NCBI RefSeq assembly: GCF_048323675.1
Contig: NZ_JBLWFK010000009.1
Span: 1 to 64,000 of the forward strand
Direction: 5' to 3'
Source of the DNA: Mangrovimicrobium sp048323675
Lineage (GTDB): Bacteria; Pseudomonadota; Gammaproteobacteria; Pseudomonadales; Halieaceae
Length of the DNA: 64,000 nucleotides
Under the pieces are notes generated by a model. The model did not search any database, was not told the DNA's origin, and saw only the letters and a program-made list of their open reading frames with translations. Shown here piece by piece: positions 54,960 to 62,527 of the stretch. The position numbers and the translations under genes are program-made. Positions within the stretch are counted from its first letter, which is position 1. Each line of letters begins with the position of its first letter.

Positions 54960-55841
54960 CTAAAGCTTGAACGAGTCGAACATGCCGCGAGCGTGTTCCC
55001 GGATAATCTGCTTTCTCAGCGGCGAAGCGACCGAGAGAAAGGCAAATTTGAGCAGTGCCCGGGAAAAATCCCGGAGTACCCAGTTACGCGACACATAGGA
55101 CTGCCGATAGAGGAACAGGCGATTGCGCGTCATGTAGTAGTAACGCAGGGGGTCGTGTACCCGGACATTGATATTCAGCAGGGGCACCCGGATGGCGTCC
55201 ACTCCCACCTCCTGGTACAGGTGGATATCCTCACAACCCACCAGGCTCCAGCCGCGGTCCTTGGCCCGGAACGACCATTCCAGGTCAACGCTGTCGATGA
55301 ACAGTTCCTCGCGCATCGGGCCGACCTGGTCGATGCTCTCGACGGAAACCACGGTACCCGAGGTAATCAGGAAATCGGCGTGCACGAAGGGGTAGTCCAT
55401 GTTCGCAATACCCTTGATCCGGTTGCCCATCGAACCGCCAAACTGGACAAAGCGCTGGTAGCTGCGCTTGCGGGTATCGAAGACCTTGCCGCCCAGAGCC
55501 GCCAGCTTGGGCAGCTGCTGCCGCAGGCGGGCAAAGTGCGCGAGCATGGCACTGGCGTAGTTGTCGTCGAAACGCGAATCCTGGTCCACCGGCATGACCA
55601 CCCGGACTCCCGCCTGCCGGGCCACCTCGACCAGCTGGTTGATGCCCGCCGCGATACCCAGGTTGTCCTCGTTGAGGATGACCTGAATGCCGCTCTGCGC
55701 GCCCAGCGCACTGCTGATATCGACTGCGTTCTCGGACCCGTTGTCGATGACGAAAACCGTGATGTTCTCCCCGCTGAGTCGCAGGCACAGGTCGCGGAGA
55801 CGGTCGACTTTCGGGTTGTAGGTGATGATGCCGACATACAT
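54960..55841 (-). CDS. GT2 rhamnosyltransferase-like protein
   Basis: This 293-residue GT-A protein has VGIITYNPKVDRL, VIDNGSENAVD, LNEDNLGIAAGINQLVE, VMPVDQDSRFDDNY (acidic metal site) and FIDSVDLEWSFRAKDRGWSLVG, the pattern of RfbF/WbbL-like rhamnosyltransferases. ATG 55841 gives the usual start; an upstream GTG at 55940 overlaps the sulfotransferase gene and is less likely. The donor (dTDP-rhamnose) is only inferred from family. Confidence 0.85.
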   Translation of the reverse strand: MYVGIITYNPKVDRLRDLCLRLSGENITVFVIDNGSENAVDISSALGAQSGIQVILNEDNLGIAAGINQLVEVARQAGVRVVMPVDQDSRFDDNYASAMLAHFARLRQQLPKLAALGGKVFDTRKRSYQRFVQFGGSMGNRIKGIANMDYPFVHADFLITSGTVVSVESIDQVGPMREELFIDSVDLEWSFRAKDRGWSLVGCEDIHLYQEVGVDAIRVPLLNINVRVHDPLRYYYMTRNRLFLYRQSYVSRNWVLRDFSRALLKFAFLSVASPLRKQIIREHARGMFDSFKL

Positions 55842-55927
55842 GTCCGGGAGGATGTCCCGCGAGGTACCGTTACAGCCCAGTGGGGAAACCCGCGCCACGC
55901 CGTTGGGGCGACCCAGTGACGCCAGGT

Positions 55928-56764
55928 TCACTGCGCACACCAGGACTGCGGCACCGGGATATCGAGACCTTCCAGGTCCAGCAGGTCCTGCACGATGCGT
56001 GCGGAAAAGCGCTCGCTGACCCAGCGCGGGCGCGGCAGCTGCGCCGAGGGATTGATGCGTCGCTGCAATTTCGCCGGCGCGTAGTCGTGCGCCGGCAGGC
56101 CCAGGAATGCCTCGACTCCCCGCAGGACCTGTTCCGGCCGCTGGCTGATGTCGTCGTAGTACACGATGTGGATCTGCTCCCGGGGCAGCACCTCCAGCAT
56201 GTTCCTGAGGTGTTTGGCGTAGAGCGAGTGCTCGAGGAACTCCTGCGGCGCCGTTCCGGAGGTTGCACGCGCCAGCATCTCGAGCTGTGCCTCGTCGCCC
56301 CCCAGGTGGTAGTGGAACTTCAGGTGGGACCAGATTCGGTCGAGGGGATCCCGCAGCACATAGACGATACGCAATTCGCCCACCCGCTGCAGCAGGCGCT
56401 CCCAGTCACCCCGCGACAACAGCACGCTGAGGTTGCTGAAATCCGCACAGTACTGGCCGTTGGCCACCCCGGAGAAGCGGCGCTCGTACCAGCCCCAGGT
56501 GCGCGGTGCCAGCAGGTAATCCAGGTACCAGGCGGTGTCCCGCCAGGACAGGCCGTCCGCGGACCGCGCGCGGGCGTTGCGCCAGCGGCCGAGGCGATAG
56601 CCAAATGTGAGTGCGCCGCGATGGCCGCTGCTGTCGGCGAGGTAGTGGAGCTCTTTTTCCGGGCTGAAGTGAATGCCTGGATGCTGCTCCAGTTGCCGAA
56701 ACAGCCAGGTCGTCCCCGACTTCATTGCACCGACATTGAGAAATAGTTTATTTAATTGTGCCAA
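55928..56764 (-). CDS. sulfotransferase
   Basis: This 278-residue protein has LFLNVGAMKSGTTWLFRQLEQHPGIHFSPEKELHYL, the classic PAPS P-loop and following motif, and IVYVLRDPLDRIWSHLKFHYHLGG (3'-phosphate Arg and Ser). IHIVYYDDISQRPEQVLRGVEAFLGLPAHDY matches the C-terminal conserved part. This is the clearest sulfotransferase of the region. TTG 56764 is chosen because no ATG precedes the P-loop at the right distance; the open frame to 57034 is compositionally unlike the rest and overlaps the divergent promoter region. Confidence 0.87.
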   Translation of the reverse strand: MAQLNKLFLNVGAMKSGTTWLFRQLEQHPGIHFSPEKELHYLADSSGHRGALTFGYRLGRWRNARARSADGLSWRDTAWYLDYLLAPRTWGWYERRFSGVANGQYCADFSNLSVLLSRGDWERLLQRVGELRIVYVLRDPLDRIWSHLKFHYHLGGDEAQLEMLARATSGTAPQEFLEHSLYAKHLRNMLEVLPREQIHIVYYDDISQRPEQVLRGVEAFLGLPAHDYAPAKLQRRINPSAQLPRPRWVSERFSARIVQDLLDLEGLDIPVPQSWCAQ

Positions 56765-57067
56765 AAGCGTGTTCCACCAACTGCCGCACACCTGCCGTAT
56801 CCACCGAACCGCCCTGCCCGCTGCAGGACCACACCTGCGCGCCAGGGCAAGCGGGAATCTTGCATTTTTTTGTCCGGCTTCCGGAGCCTGGGCACCATCC
56901 CGGGTTGAACCCCCTCCCCGGGACCGGCGCGTATTCCTTGCAGAACCCGGCATGCGTAACCAGAACGGTTGCCGCTGCCAGTTATCATGGCTGAAAATGC
57001 AGCTAGTATATAGACTGGCAGGGGAGCTGGCCACTGCCCCGCCACGGCTGAAACTGACAGGTCAATC
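56765..57067. other. divergent intergenic region
   Basis: This region separates the minus-strand polysaccharide operon from cbpA on the plus strand and should contain promoters for both. It is somewhat richer in A/T near 56990-57060. TATATAGACTGG (57006-57017) could be a -10 region for cbpA. No large hairpin or repeat is present, unlike most other long gaps in the window. Confidence 0.4.
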
Positions 57068-58009
57068 ATGGAATTCAAGGACTACTACCAGATACTGGGC
57101 GTATCTCCAGACGCCGAAACCAGTGACATCAAGACCGCCTACCGCAAGCTGGCGCGCAAGTTCCATCCCGACCTCAACCCCGGGGAAGAGGCGGAAGCGA
57201 AGTTCAAGGAGGTCGCCGAGGCCTGGGAAGTCCTCAAGGACCCGGAACGCCGCGCCGAGTATGACGAGTTGCGCCAGTACGGCGGCAGGCAGCGGGAATT
57301 CCGCCCGCCACCGGGCTGGCAGAGCGCCAGCGGCGCCGGCGCGGAGCAGTTCAGCGGCGATTTCTCCGACTTTTTCAACTCGATATTCGGCGGCGGTTTC
57401 CAGCATCGGGAGCGCGAATGGTCCGGCGGCTTCCGCGCTGGCGGGCAGGATGTCGAGATCGAGATGCCGGTGTTCCTCGAAGAGACCATCCACGACGCGC
57501 GCAAGCCGGTGGAATATGAAATCCCGGTTATCGAGAACGGCCAACTGCACTACCAGCGCAAATCCCTGAAGGTCACCATTCCCGCGGGTGTCGCCGACGG
57601 CGAGCGCATCCGGGTCAAGGGTCAGGGCGCCCCGGGATCGGGCGGCGGGCCCGCGGGAGACCTCTACCTGCATGTGCGCCTGGTCCCCCACCCGGTGTTT
57701 GATGTCGAGGGCCACAACCTGCTGGTGACGGTCCCCGTAGCACCCTGGGAAGCGGCCCTGGGCGCGAAGGTGGTGGTGCCGACGCTGGACGGCAAGATCA
57801 GCCTGACGGTGGCGCCCAACAGCCAGAGCGGGCAGAAACTGCGCGTGCGCGGCAAGGGGCTGGCCGGCAAGGGCGGGCGCGGCGACCTGTTCGCGGTTCT
57901 CAAGGTGGTGATGCCGCCGGGCGCTGCCGCCGGTACCACGGAGCTGTGGCAGCAACTGGCGGAGAAGGCGGCCTTCGATCCGCGGGCGGAATGGAGCAAG
58001 CACTCATGA
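57068..58009 (+). CDS. cbpA: DnaJ-family co-chaperone CbpA
   Basis: This is a 313-residue protein. The J domain (1-70) has DYYQILGVSPDAETSDIKTAYRKLARKFHPDLNPG with the HPD motif. A Gly/Phe-rich linker (about 75-125) follows, then DnaJ C-terminal domains I and II (for example PGAPGSGGGPAGDLYLHVRLVPHPVFDVEG). There is no zinc finger, as expected for CbpA rather than DnaJ. It stimulates DnaK and binds curved DNA in E. coli. Its TGA overlaps the cbpM ATG (ATGA). Confidence 0.94.
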   Translation: MEFKDYYQILGVSPDAETSDIKTAYRKLARKFHPDLNPGEEAEAKFKEVAEAWEVLKDPERRAEYDELRQYGGRQREFRPPPGWQSASGAGAEQFSGDFSDFFNSIFGGGFQHREREWSGGFRAGGQDVEIEMPVFLEETIHDARKPVEYEIPVIENGQLHYQRKSLKVTIPAGVADGERIRVKGQGAPGSGGGPAGDLYLHVRLVPHPVFDVEGHNLLVTVPVAPWEAALGAKVVVPTLDGKISLTVAPNSQSGQKLRVRGKGLAGKGGRGDLFAVLKVVMPPGAAAGTTELWQQLAEKAAFDPRAEWSKHS

Positions 58010-58314
58010 GCGTCAGCAGTGTGAAAATCTCTGTCAATGAATTGTGCTCGGCGCAGGGGGTCTCGCGCTCGCTGCTGGTGGAGATGGTGGAATACGATGT
58101 GGTGCAGCCGGTGGCGGGGCACTCGGACCGGGACTGGGAATTCGACTGCACGGCGGCGCACTGGGTAAAGCGCGCCCTGCGCCTGAAGGCGGACCTGGAA
58201 CTGGACTGGGTGGCGGTGGCAATGCTGGTGGACCTGTTGCGCGAGCGCGAGGAGCTGGCGCGGGAAAATGAGCTGCTGCGCTTGCGGCTGGAGCGGTTTC
58301 TGGCGGGGGAGTGA
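58006..58314 (+). CDS. cbpM: chaperone modulatory protein CbpM
   Basis: This 102-residue MerR-like helical protein inhibits CbpA's J domain in E. coli. VKISVNELCSAQGVSRSLLVEMVEYDVVQPV and the C-terminal leucine-rich coiled coil (LREREELARENELLRLRLERFL) fit the family. It is translationally coupled to cbpA. The longer frame from 57946 is rejected because the overlap start matches the family. Confidence 0.92.
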   Translation: MSVSSVKISVNELCSAQGVSRSLLVEMVEYDVVQPVAGHSDRDWEFDCTAAHWVKRALRLKADLELDWVAVAMLVDLLREREELARENELLRLRLERFLAGE

Positions 58315-58634
58315 TACCCCACTAACCCTACTGTAGCGGCAAAAAGCCCATGCCGCTCCAGTACAGGGACTCCGCTATCCGCCCGCACCGGTAGTTGTCC
58401 CTGCTGGAACACGCCAAAAAGCGCACATCCCTGTGCAGGCTCGGTCGGCGACGTGCCCGAAAAGAGGGGCACGCTCTCCTGTCGCCTCACGGTTCCAGCA
58501 GGGACAACTACCGGTACGTGCTCGCTTTAGTGGAGCGTCCCGGGCTTCAATTTCTTTCCCGAATACCCTATCGTGACCCTCTTCCAAAAAACCGACAGTC
58601 ATTTAACTTCTAAAAAATCAATGAGAGCCCGATC
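58315..58634. other. gap with hairpin B4 before PEP mutase-like gene
   Basis: This is 320 bases without a gene. A small hairpin (GCGGCA/TGCCGC, 58336-58356) has no T run. The family B stem-loop lies at 58387-58515. The sequence after 58550 is A/T-rich and may hold the promoter of the next gene; ATAACC-like boxes were not convincing. Confidence 0.5.
58387..58515 (+). repeat. family B branched stem-loop with insertion, copy B4
   Basis: Arms 58387-58410 and 58492-58515 form a perfect 24-bp stem. The interior begins ACGCCAAAAAGCGCAC and keeps inner hairpin one (GCACATCCCTGTGC, one mismatch). Inner hairpin two is split by about 23 extra bases between GGCGACGT and CCTGTCGCC; the insert itself pairs (GTGCCC with GGGCAC). 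The inner outer-stem TCCCTGCTGGAAC equals that of B3, whereas the outer 10 bp ACCGGTAGTT are unique. Confidence 0.85.
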
Positions 58635-59492
58635 ATGACGACCAAAGCCCAGAAACTCCGCGATCTCATCAACAGCGGCGAGCATTTCATCGCCGCCGAT
58701 GTCTACAGCGCCATCACCGGCAAGATTGTCGAGCACGTCGGCTTCCAGGCCGCCTACCTCGGCGGCCACGCCTGCAGCGCGTTCCACTACGCCATGCCGG
58801 ACTACGGGGTGTACTCGCAGGTGGAACAGCTGGAGCAGGCCAACCGCATTGCCGAGGCGATGGAGATTCCGCTGATCGCCGACGCCGATACCCTGGGCGA
58901 GACGGTGGCGGACGCATTCCACTTCACCCGCCGCTACGTGAAGTCGGATGTGGCAGGCTACCACGTGGAGGACGGCATCAACCCGCGCCACTCCACCTTC
59001 GTGGGCGACCTGCAGCCGATTGCCGAGATGCAGGCCAAGCTGGATGCCTGTGTCAAAGCGCGCGGCGACTCGCCCTTCGTGATCATCGCGCGCTGCGACG
59101 AGCTCTACCCCAAGAGCTACCGCGGCGCCGGTGACTGCAGCATGGAAACCGCGATCCAGCGCGGCTTGGCCTACGCGGAAGCGGGCGCCGATGTCATGCT
59201 CTATCCCTTCGCCAACCAGGAGGCCTGCGACGCGCTGCGCGCGGCGCTGCCGATCCCGGTCTGCGTACTCGGCCCGGTGGTTCCCGGCACGGCGTTCGCC
59301 CTGCACACGGGCTGGGGCTGGATGGGCGCGGCCCAGCTGCACCTGAAAAACGCCAGGGAGCTGATGGAAACCGGCTCCGTTACCGGCTTCGATCCGACCA
59401 TGCCGGAGAAAGCCGAGTTCCTGGAGATGGGCCTCTACGACGACCTCATCCGCGACTGGGCGAAGAAAACCGGCAAGCCTTTCCGCGACTGA
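58635..59492 (+). CDS. isocitrate lyase/PEP mutase family enzyme
   Basis: This 285-residue TIM-barrel enzyme belongs to the family with carboxyvinyl-phosphonate mutase, 2-methylisocitrate lyase and oxaloacetate decarboxylase. AADVYSAITGKIVEHVGFQAAYLGGHACSA, PLIADADTLGE (metal Asp), VAGYHVEDGINPRHS and FVIIARCDELYPKS are present. The Cys of the KKCGH lyase motif is absent (EDGINPRHS instead), so it is not an isocitrate or methylisocitrate lyase. Oxaloacetate decarboxylase or a related C-C bond enzyme is more likely. It is transcribed alone; hairpins lie on both sides. Confidence 0.85.
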   Translation: MTTKAQKLRDLINSGEHFIAADVYSAITGKIVEHVGFQAAYLGGHACSAFHYAMPDYGVYSQVEQLEQANRIAEAMEIPLIADADTLGETVADAFHFTRRYVKSDVAGYHVEDGINPRHSTFVGDLQPIAEMQAKLDACVKARGDSPFVIIARCDELYPKSYRGAGDCSMETAIQRGLAYAEAGADVMLYPFANQEACDALRAALPIPVCVLGPVVPGTAFALHTGWGWMGAAQLHLKNARELMETGSVTGFDPTMPEKAEFLEMGLYDDLIRDWAKKTGKPFRD

Positions 59493-59512
59493 CCCACCTG
59501 ATCCGAGCCTCA

Positions 59513-59573
59513 CCCCGGCACAGCCCCCACGGCTCGAGAGCGCTTTTTACTCGCCGTGGGGGCTGTGCCGGGG
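59513..59573 (+). repeat. family A stem-loop, copy A4
   Basis: A perfect 20-bp stem (59513-59532 with 59554-59573) encloses a 21-nt loop, CTCGA-GAGCG-CTTTTTACTCG. The stem sequence differs from all other copies apart from the inner CCACGG. After it, GTAATTCAACTCTT (59593-59606) resembles the flank of A1 (313-327). No T run follows. Confidence 0.85.
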
Positions 59574-59661
59574 CGAGTCTCTCGCCACCGGCGTAATTCA
59601 ACTCTTCCAACAATTTGCTCGACCGGTTTTCGAGCAGATACTCGATATTCCCTCGATGCGA

Positions 59662-59736
59662 GCAGTCACAGGCGAAGGCGCCCCGCGGTGAGTAAAAAGC
59701 GCTCTCGAGCCGCGGGGCGCCTTCGCCTGTGACTGC
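59662..59736 (-). repeat. family A stem-loop, copy A5
   Basis: A perfect 27-bp stem (59662-59688 with 59710-59736) is the longest in the window. On the minus strand its 21-nt loop is CTCGA-GAGCG-CTTTTTACTCA, one base different from A4. Outer arm GCAGTCACAGGCGAAGGCGC is unrelated to A4's; inner CCGCGG matches A1. Confidence 0.85.
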
Positions 59737-59828
59737 GGATCAAGAACACCATCACAGTAACGCGTTAACACATTGACGCCACCAACCCGATTTGTCATAA
59801 AGTGGAAACATGCCCGGGGGAGGTGTGT

Positions 59829-60431
59829 ATGCGTGACGATCTGTACCAGCAACCTGTGTCCGAAACCTCATTGGCGGCCTATTTCAGGCAGCGCCTGCTG
59901 CAACAGGCCAGGCGCCTGCGGCCGCCGCCCAACGAGGACACCTGCTGGTATATCGGCAACATGCTGGAACGCTTCGGGCGCAGCGACCAGCTGTTTGCCT
60001 ATGCCGACGGCCAGTTCAACCTGCGCCCCCTGGCGCTGCTCTACAGCGACGCCCTGGAAGCGCCCGACCAGCACCAGCGCTGCCTGATCCTGCAACAGCT
60101 CGGCGACATGGCCCTGTTCCTCGGCGCCCTGTTTCCCGAGCGTTTCACCCGCCGCGGCATCCAGCAGGACTATGTGGCGGGCATGGGCGGCAGCGCCTAC
60201 GACTACCTGGCCGACAACGCCCGGCGCAACCGGCACATTTTCGCCGAGTTGTCGCGGAGGTTCTCGCGCCTGCTGGGTGTGGTGGCCAGTGCCTGTTACC
60301 GGGAGACCGCGCTGAGTACCGAGGAGGTCATCGCCCTGTACCAGCACTGGCTCGCCACCGGCGACCCGGTGGCGGCGCAGCGGCTGCAATCGCTGGGGAT
60401 CGCGGTGCGGACCAGCGAGCGCCTGCACTGA
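59829..60431 (+). CDS. hypothetical soluble protein
   Basis: This is a 200-residue mostly helical protein of unknown function, without signal peptide or membrane segment. Residues 20-60 (RLLQQARRLRPPPNEDTCWYIGNMLERFGRSDQLF) and 130-170 (DYLADNARRNRHIFAELSRRFSRLLGVVAS) form amphipathic helices. GGGGGAGGTG directly precedes ATG 59829, a strong ribosome-binding site. It is convergent with mgtE, six bases apart. I do not recognise the family. Confidence 0.7.
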   Translation: MRDDLYQQPVSETSLAAYFRQRLLQQARRLRPPPNEDTCWYIGNMLERFGRSDQLFAYADGQFNLRPLALLYSDALEAPDQHQRCLILQQLGDMALFLGALFPERFTRRGIQQDYVAGMGGSAYDYLADNARRNRHIFAELSRRFSRLLGVVASACYRETALSTEEVIALYQHWLATGDPVAAQRLQSLGIAVRTSERLH

Positions 60432-60437
60432 GGGTGT

Positions 60438-61724
60438 TCAAAGCAGGCCGGACAGCAGGGTCGCGGTGCCGAGGAAGGAGAGAAAGCCCGCCACGTCGGT
60501 GACGGTGGTCAGGATGATCGACGAGGCGGTGGCCGGGTCCTGGCCCAGCCGGGACAGCACCATCGGCACCAGCGCCCCGGCGATACCCGCCATGACCATC
60601 GCGGTGAGCATGGCGATGGCGATCACCAGCGCCAGTCCGGCGGACTGGCTCCAGACCCATACGCCGAGCCCGCAGGTCAATGCCAGCGCGGTGCCGTTGA
60701 TCAGGCCGATCTGCACTTCCTTGGATAGCACCGCCCGCCACTGCAGGGTACTCACCTCTTTCAGCGCGAGGCCGCGCATGGTGACCGCGAGGGCCTGGGA
60801 GCCGGCATTTCCCGACTGCCCCGCTACCACCGGCAGCAGGATGGCGAGGGCGGTGAATTTGGCGATGGTCGATTCAAACAGGCCCACCACCGAGGCCGCG
60901 AGGAAGGCGGTCAGCAGGTTGATGTGCAGCCAGACCAGGCGCCGCTTGACCGCGAACAGCGGCGGCGACAGCGCGCGCTCGTCCGCGCTGGCGCCCACCA
61001 TCCGCTGGATGCCCGCGGTGGCCGCTTCCTCGGCCGCCTGGAACAGGTTGGTGTAGCGGATGATGCCGAGCAGCTTGCCCTCCTGGTCGACCACCGGAAT
61101 CGAGTCCGAACGGGAGGCGTCGAACAGCTTGACCAGGTCCTCCTCCGTGGAAGTGAGGAAGGCCACGCCGCTCACCGGATTGAGCAGTTCCGACATCGGC
61201 GTATCCGGCTCCGCCAGCGCCATGTCCTGCAGGTCCACCCTGCCCTGCAGCACGTCGTCCCCGGAGACCAGGTAGAGGGAGCGCACCCGCTGGGTCTTCG
61301 AGCGCCGCAACTCCGCCAGCGCCTCGCCCACGGTCTGCTCCACGCGGTAGCGGGCCTGCAGCCGGTCCATGAAACGGCCGGCAGTGCGCTCGGGGAACTC
61401 CAGCAGTTCGCTGTACTCGGTGCGGATGCGGCCGGGCAGCGCGTCGAGGGTCGCCTGGCGCTGTTCCGGCGCCAGGGCACGCAGGATCAACAGGGCGGTG
61501 CGGATACTCGCCAGTTGCAGGACCCGGGACTGCTGCTCTTCCGCCAGGGACAGGAACAGGCTGGTGAGGCGCCCCGGGTCGCTGTACTCGAGCAGTTGGG
61601 TCAGGCTCTCCGCGGACAGTGTGGACAGCTCCTGCGGCAGCTCATCCTCCCGTTCCACCACCCGCGCGGCTTCGGCGGGAAATTCGCGGACATAGTGATC
61701 GCGCAGGCTGTCGGCAATATTCAT
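60438..61724 (-). CDS. mgtE: MgtE-type magnesium transporter
   Basis: This 428-residue inner-membrane channel has an N-terminal MgtE_N helical domain (1 to about 125, for example LAPEQRQATLDALPGRIR), CBS domains (about 130-250, with SLYLVSGDDVLQGRVDLQDM and SIPVVDQEGKLLGIIRYTNLFQ) and about five membrane helices. ILLPVVAGQSGNAGSQALAVTMRGL is the pore signature. It imports Mg2+ and is gated by its cytoplasmic part. ATG 61724 overlaps the upstream CBS gene (ATGA). The last helix ends LGTATLLSGLL. Confidence 0.93.
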   Translation of the reverse strand: MNIADSLRDHYVREFPAEAARVVEREDELPQELSTLSAESLTQLLEYSDPGRLTSLFLSLAEEQQSRVLQLASIRTALLILRALAPEQRQATLDALPGRIRTEYSELLEFPERTAGRFMDRLQARYRVEQTVGEALAELRRSKTQRVRSLYLVSGDDVLQGRVDLQDMALAEPDTPMSELLNPVSGVAFLTSTEEDLVKLFDASRSDSIPVVDQEGKLLGIIRYTNLFQAAEEAATAGIQRMVGASADERALSPPLFAVKRRLVWLHINLLTAFLAASVVGLFESTIAKFTALAILLPVVAGQSGNAGSQALAVTMRGLALKEVSTLQWRAVLSKEVQIGLINGTALALTCGLGVWVWSQSAGLALVIAIAMLTAMVMAGIAGALVPMVLSRLGQDPATASSIILTTVTDVAGFLSFLGTATLLSGLL

Positions 61725-62527
61725 GGGCGCCCCAGCAGCGATTCCAGCACCCGCCCGCAGGTATTGAGATACCCCGTGGCAAGTTCCGAGACCACTTTTT
61801 CCAGGCCGAATTCGCCGGGACGGGATTCCCCCGCCACCCGCTCCAGCGCCGCGCGGCTGACTACGCCGAGAATCCGGTGATGCCTGTCGACCACCGGGAG
61901 CTCCGCGCGATCGCCCCACAGCCGCGAGCCCAGCGCGGTGGCGGCGTCGGTGAGGCCGCTGAGCGGCTCCACCCGTTCGGCGACCTGGCCCACGGGCCGG
62001 CCCCGGTTCTTGCGCGCATAGGCGGCGCGCAGGCTGAGCATACCGTTGTAGCGCCCGTCGCCATCGATCACCAGGATCGGCTGCGGGCTGGTATCGGCGT
62101 TCTCGGACAACTGCTCACAGAACAGCTTGCAGGTGGTATCCGCCGACACCCGGATAAAGGCGTTGCCCGCCAGCGACGCCAGGGTATGGGCGGGAAACTG
62201 CAACATCTGGTAGAGGATGACCCGCTGCGCCTCCGGCGCGGCGGCGATTACCGCCTGGTATCGAGACTCGTGGAGGTGAGCGCTCAGGGCCACCGCCTCG
62301 TCGCCGGGCGCCGAGACCAGCATTTGCGCAATGAACTGCGCTTCGAGCGTACCCAGCAGTCCGGTCAGCTGCCAGCTGGGCAGGCGCGCGCAGAGAGCAG
62401 CCGCCGCGGCCACCGGCAGGGCGCCGACGAAGGCCGCCAGCTCACCCAGTTCACAGGTCGCCAGCAGGGCCGAAACGTCATCAGGACGGGTGGCGACGAA
62501 CTCCAGCACCAGGGGATCAGTCGCCAT
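61721..62527 (-). CDS. MgtE_N-like/CBS soluble protein
   Basis: This 268-residue protein has helical MgtE_N-like repeats (about 1-115: for example CELGELAAFVGALPVAAAAALCARLPSWQLTGLLGTL). CBS-type segments follow (about 140-240: PQPILVIDGDGRYNGMLSLRAAYARKN and AELPVVDRHHRILGVVSRAALERV). There are no membrane helices, so it looks like the gating half of an MgtE without the pore. Its start overlaps the mscS gene by 11 bp and its stop overlaps mgtE. It may modulate MgtE; that is inference. Confidence 0.8.
   Translation of the reverse strand: MATDPLVLEFVATRPDDVSALLATCELGELAAFVGALPVAAAAALCARLPSWQLTGLLGTLEAQFIAQMLVSAPGDEAVALSAHLHESRYQAVIAAAPEAQRVILYQMLQFPAHTLASLAGNAFIRVSADTTCKLFCEQLSENADTSPQPILVIDGDGRYNGMLSLRAAYARKNRGRPVGQVAERVEPLSGLTDAATALGSRLWGDRAELPVVDRHHRILGVVSRAALERVAGESRPGEFGLEKVVSELATGYLNTCGRVLESLLGRP

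Larger units (their letters stand above)
59493..59828. other. gap with inverted pair of family A hairpins
   Basis: This gap contains A4 and A5, in opposite orientation 89 bp apart, and a shorter hairpin TGCTCGA/TCGAGCA at 59617-59637 between them. There is no gene. The upstream region of the next gene (59745-59815) should hold its promoter; TTTGTCATAAAGTGGAAACAT is A/T-richer but no clear boxes are seen. Confidence 0.55.

Noticed and set aside
30986..56764. Genomic island with mobility genes
   Set aside because: Absence of dapB/dnaJ beside carA hints at rearrangement, but there is no integrase, transposase or flanking direct repeat to support a defined island.
56765..57034. N-terminal extension of the sulfotransferase at 55928
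   Set aside because: It is compositionally unlike the rest, contains no signal or domain, and would cover the divergent cbpA promoter region.
59513..59573. Intrinsic terminators for family A and B hairpins
   Set aside because: Stems are long, but no T run follows on either strand, and B3 lies between two divergent gene starts where no terminator is needed.
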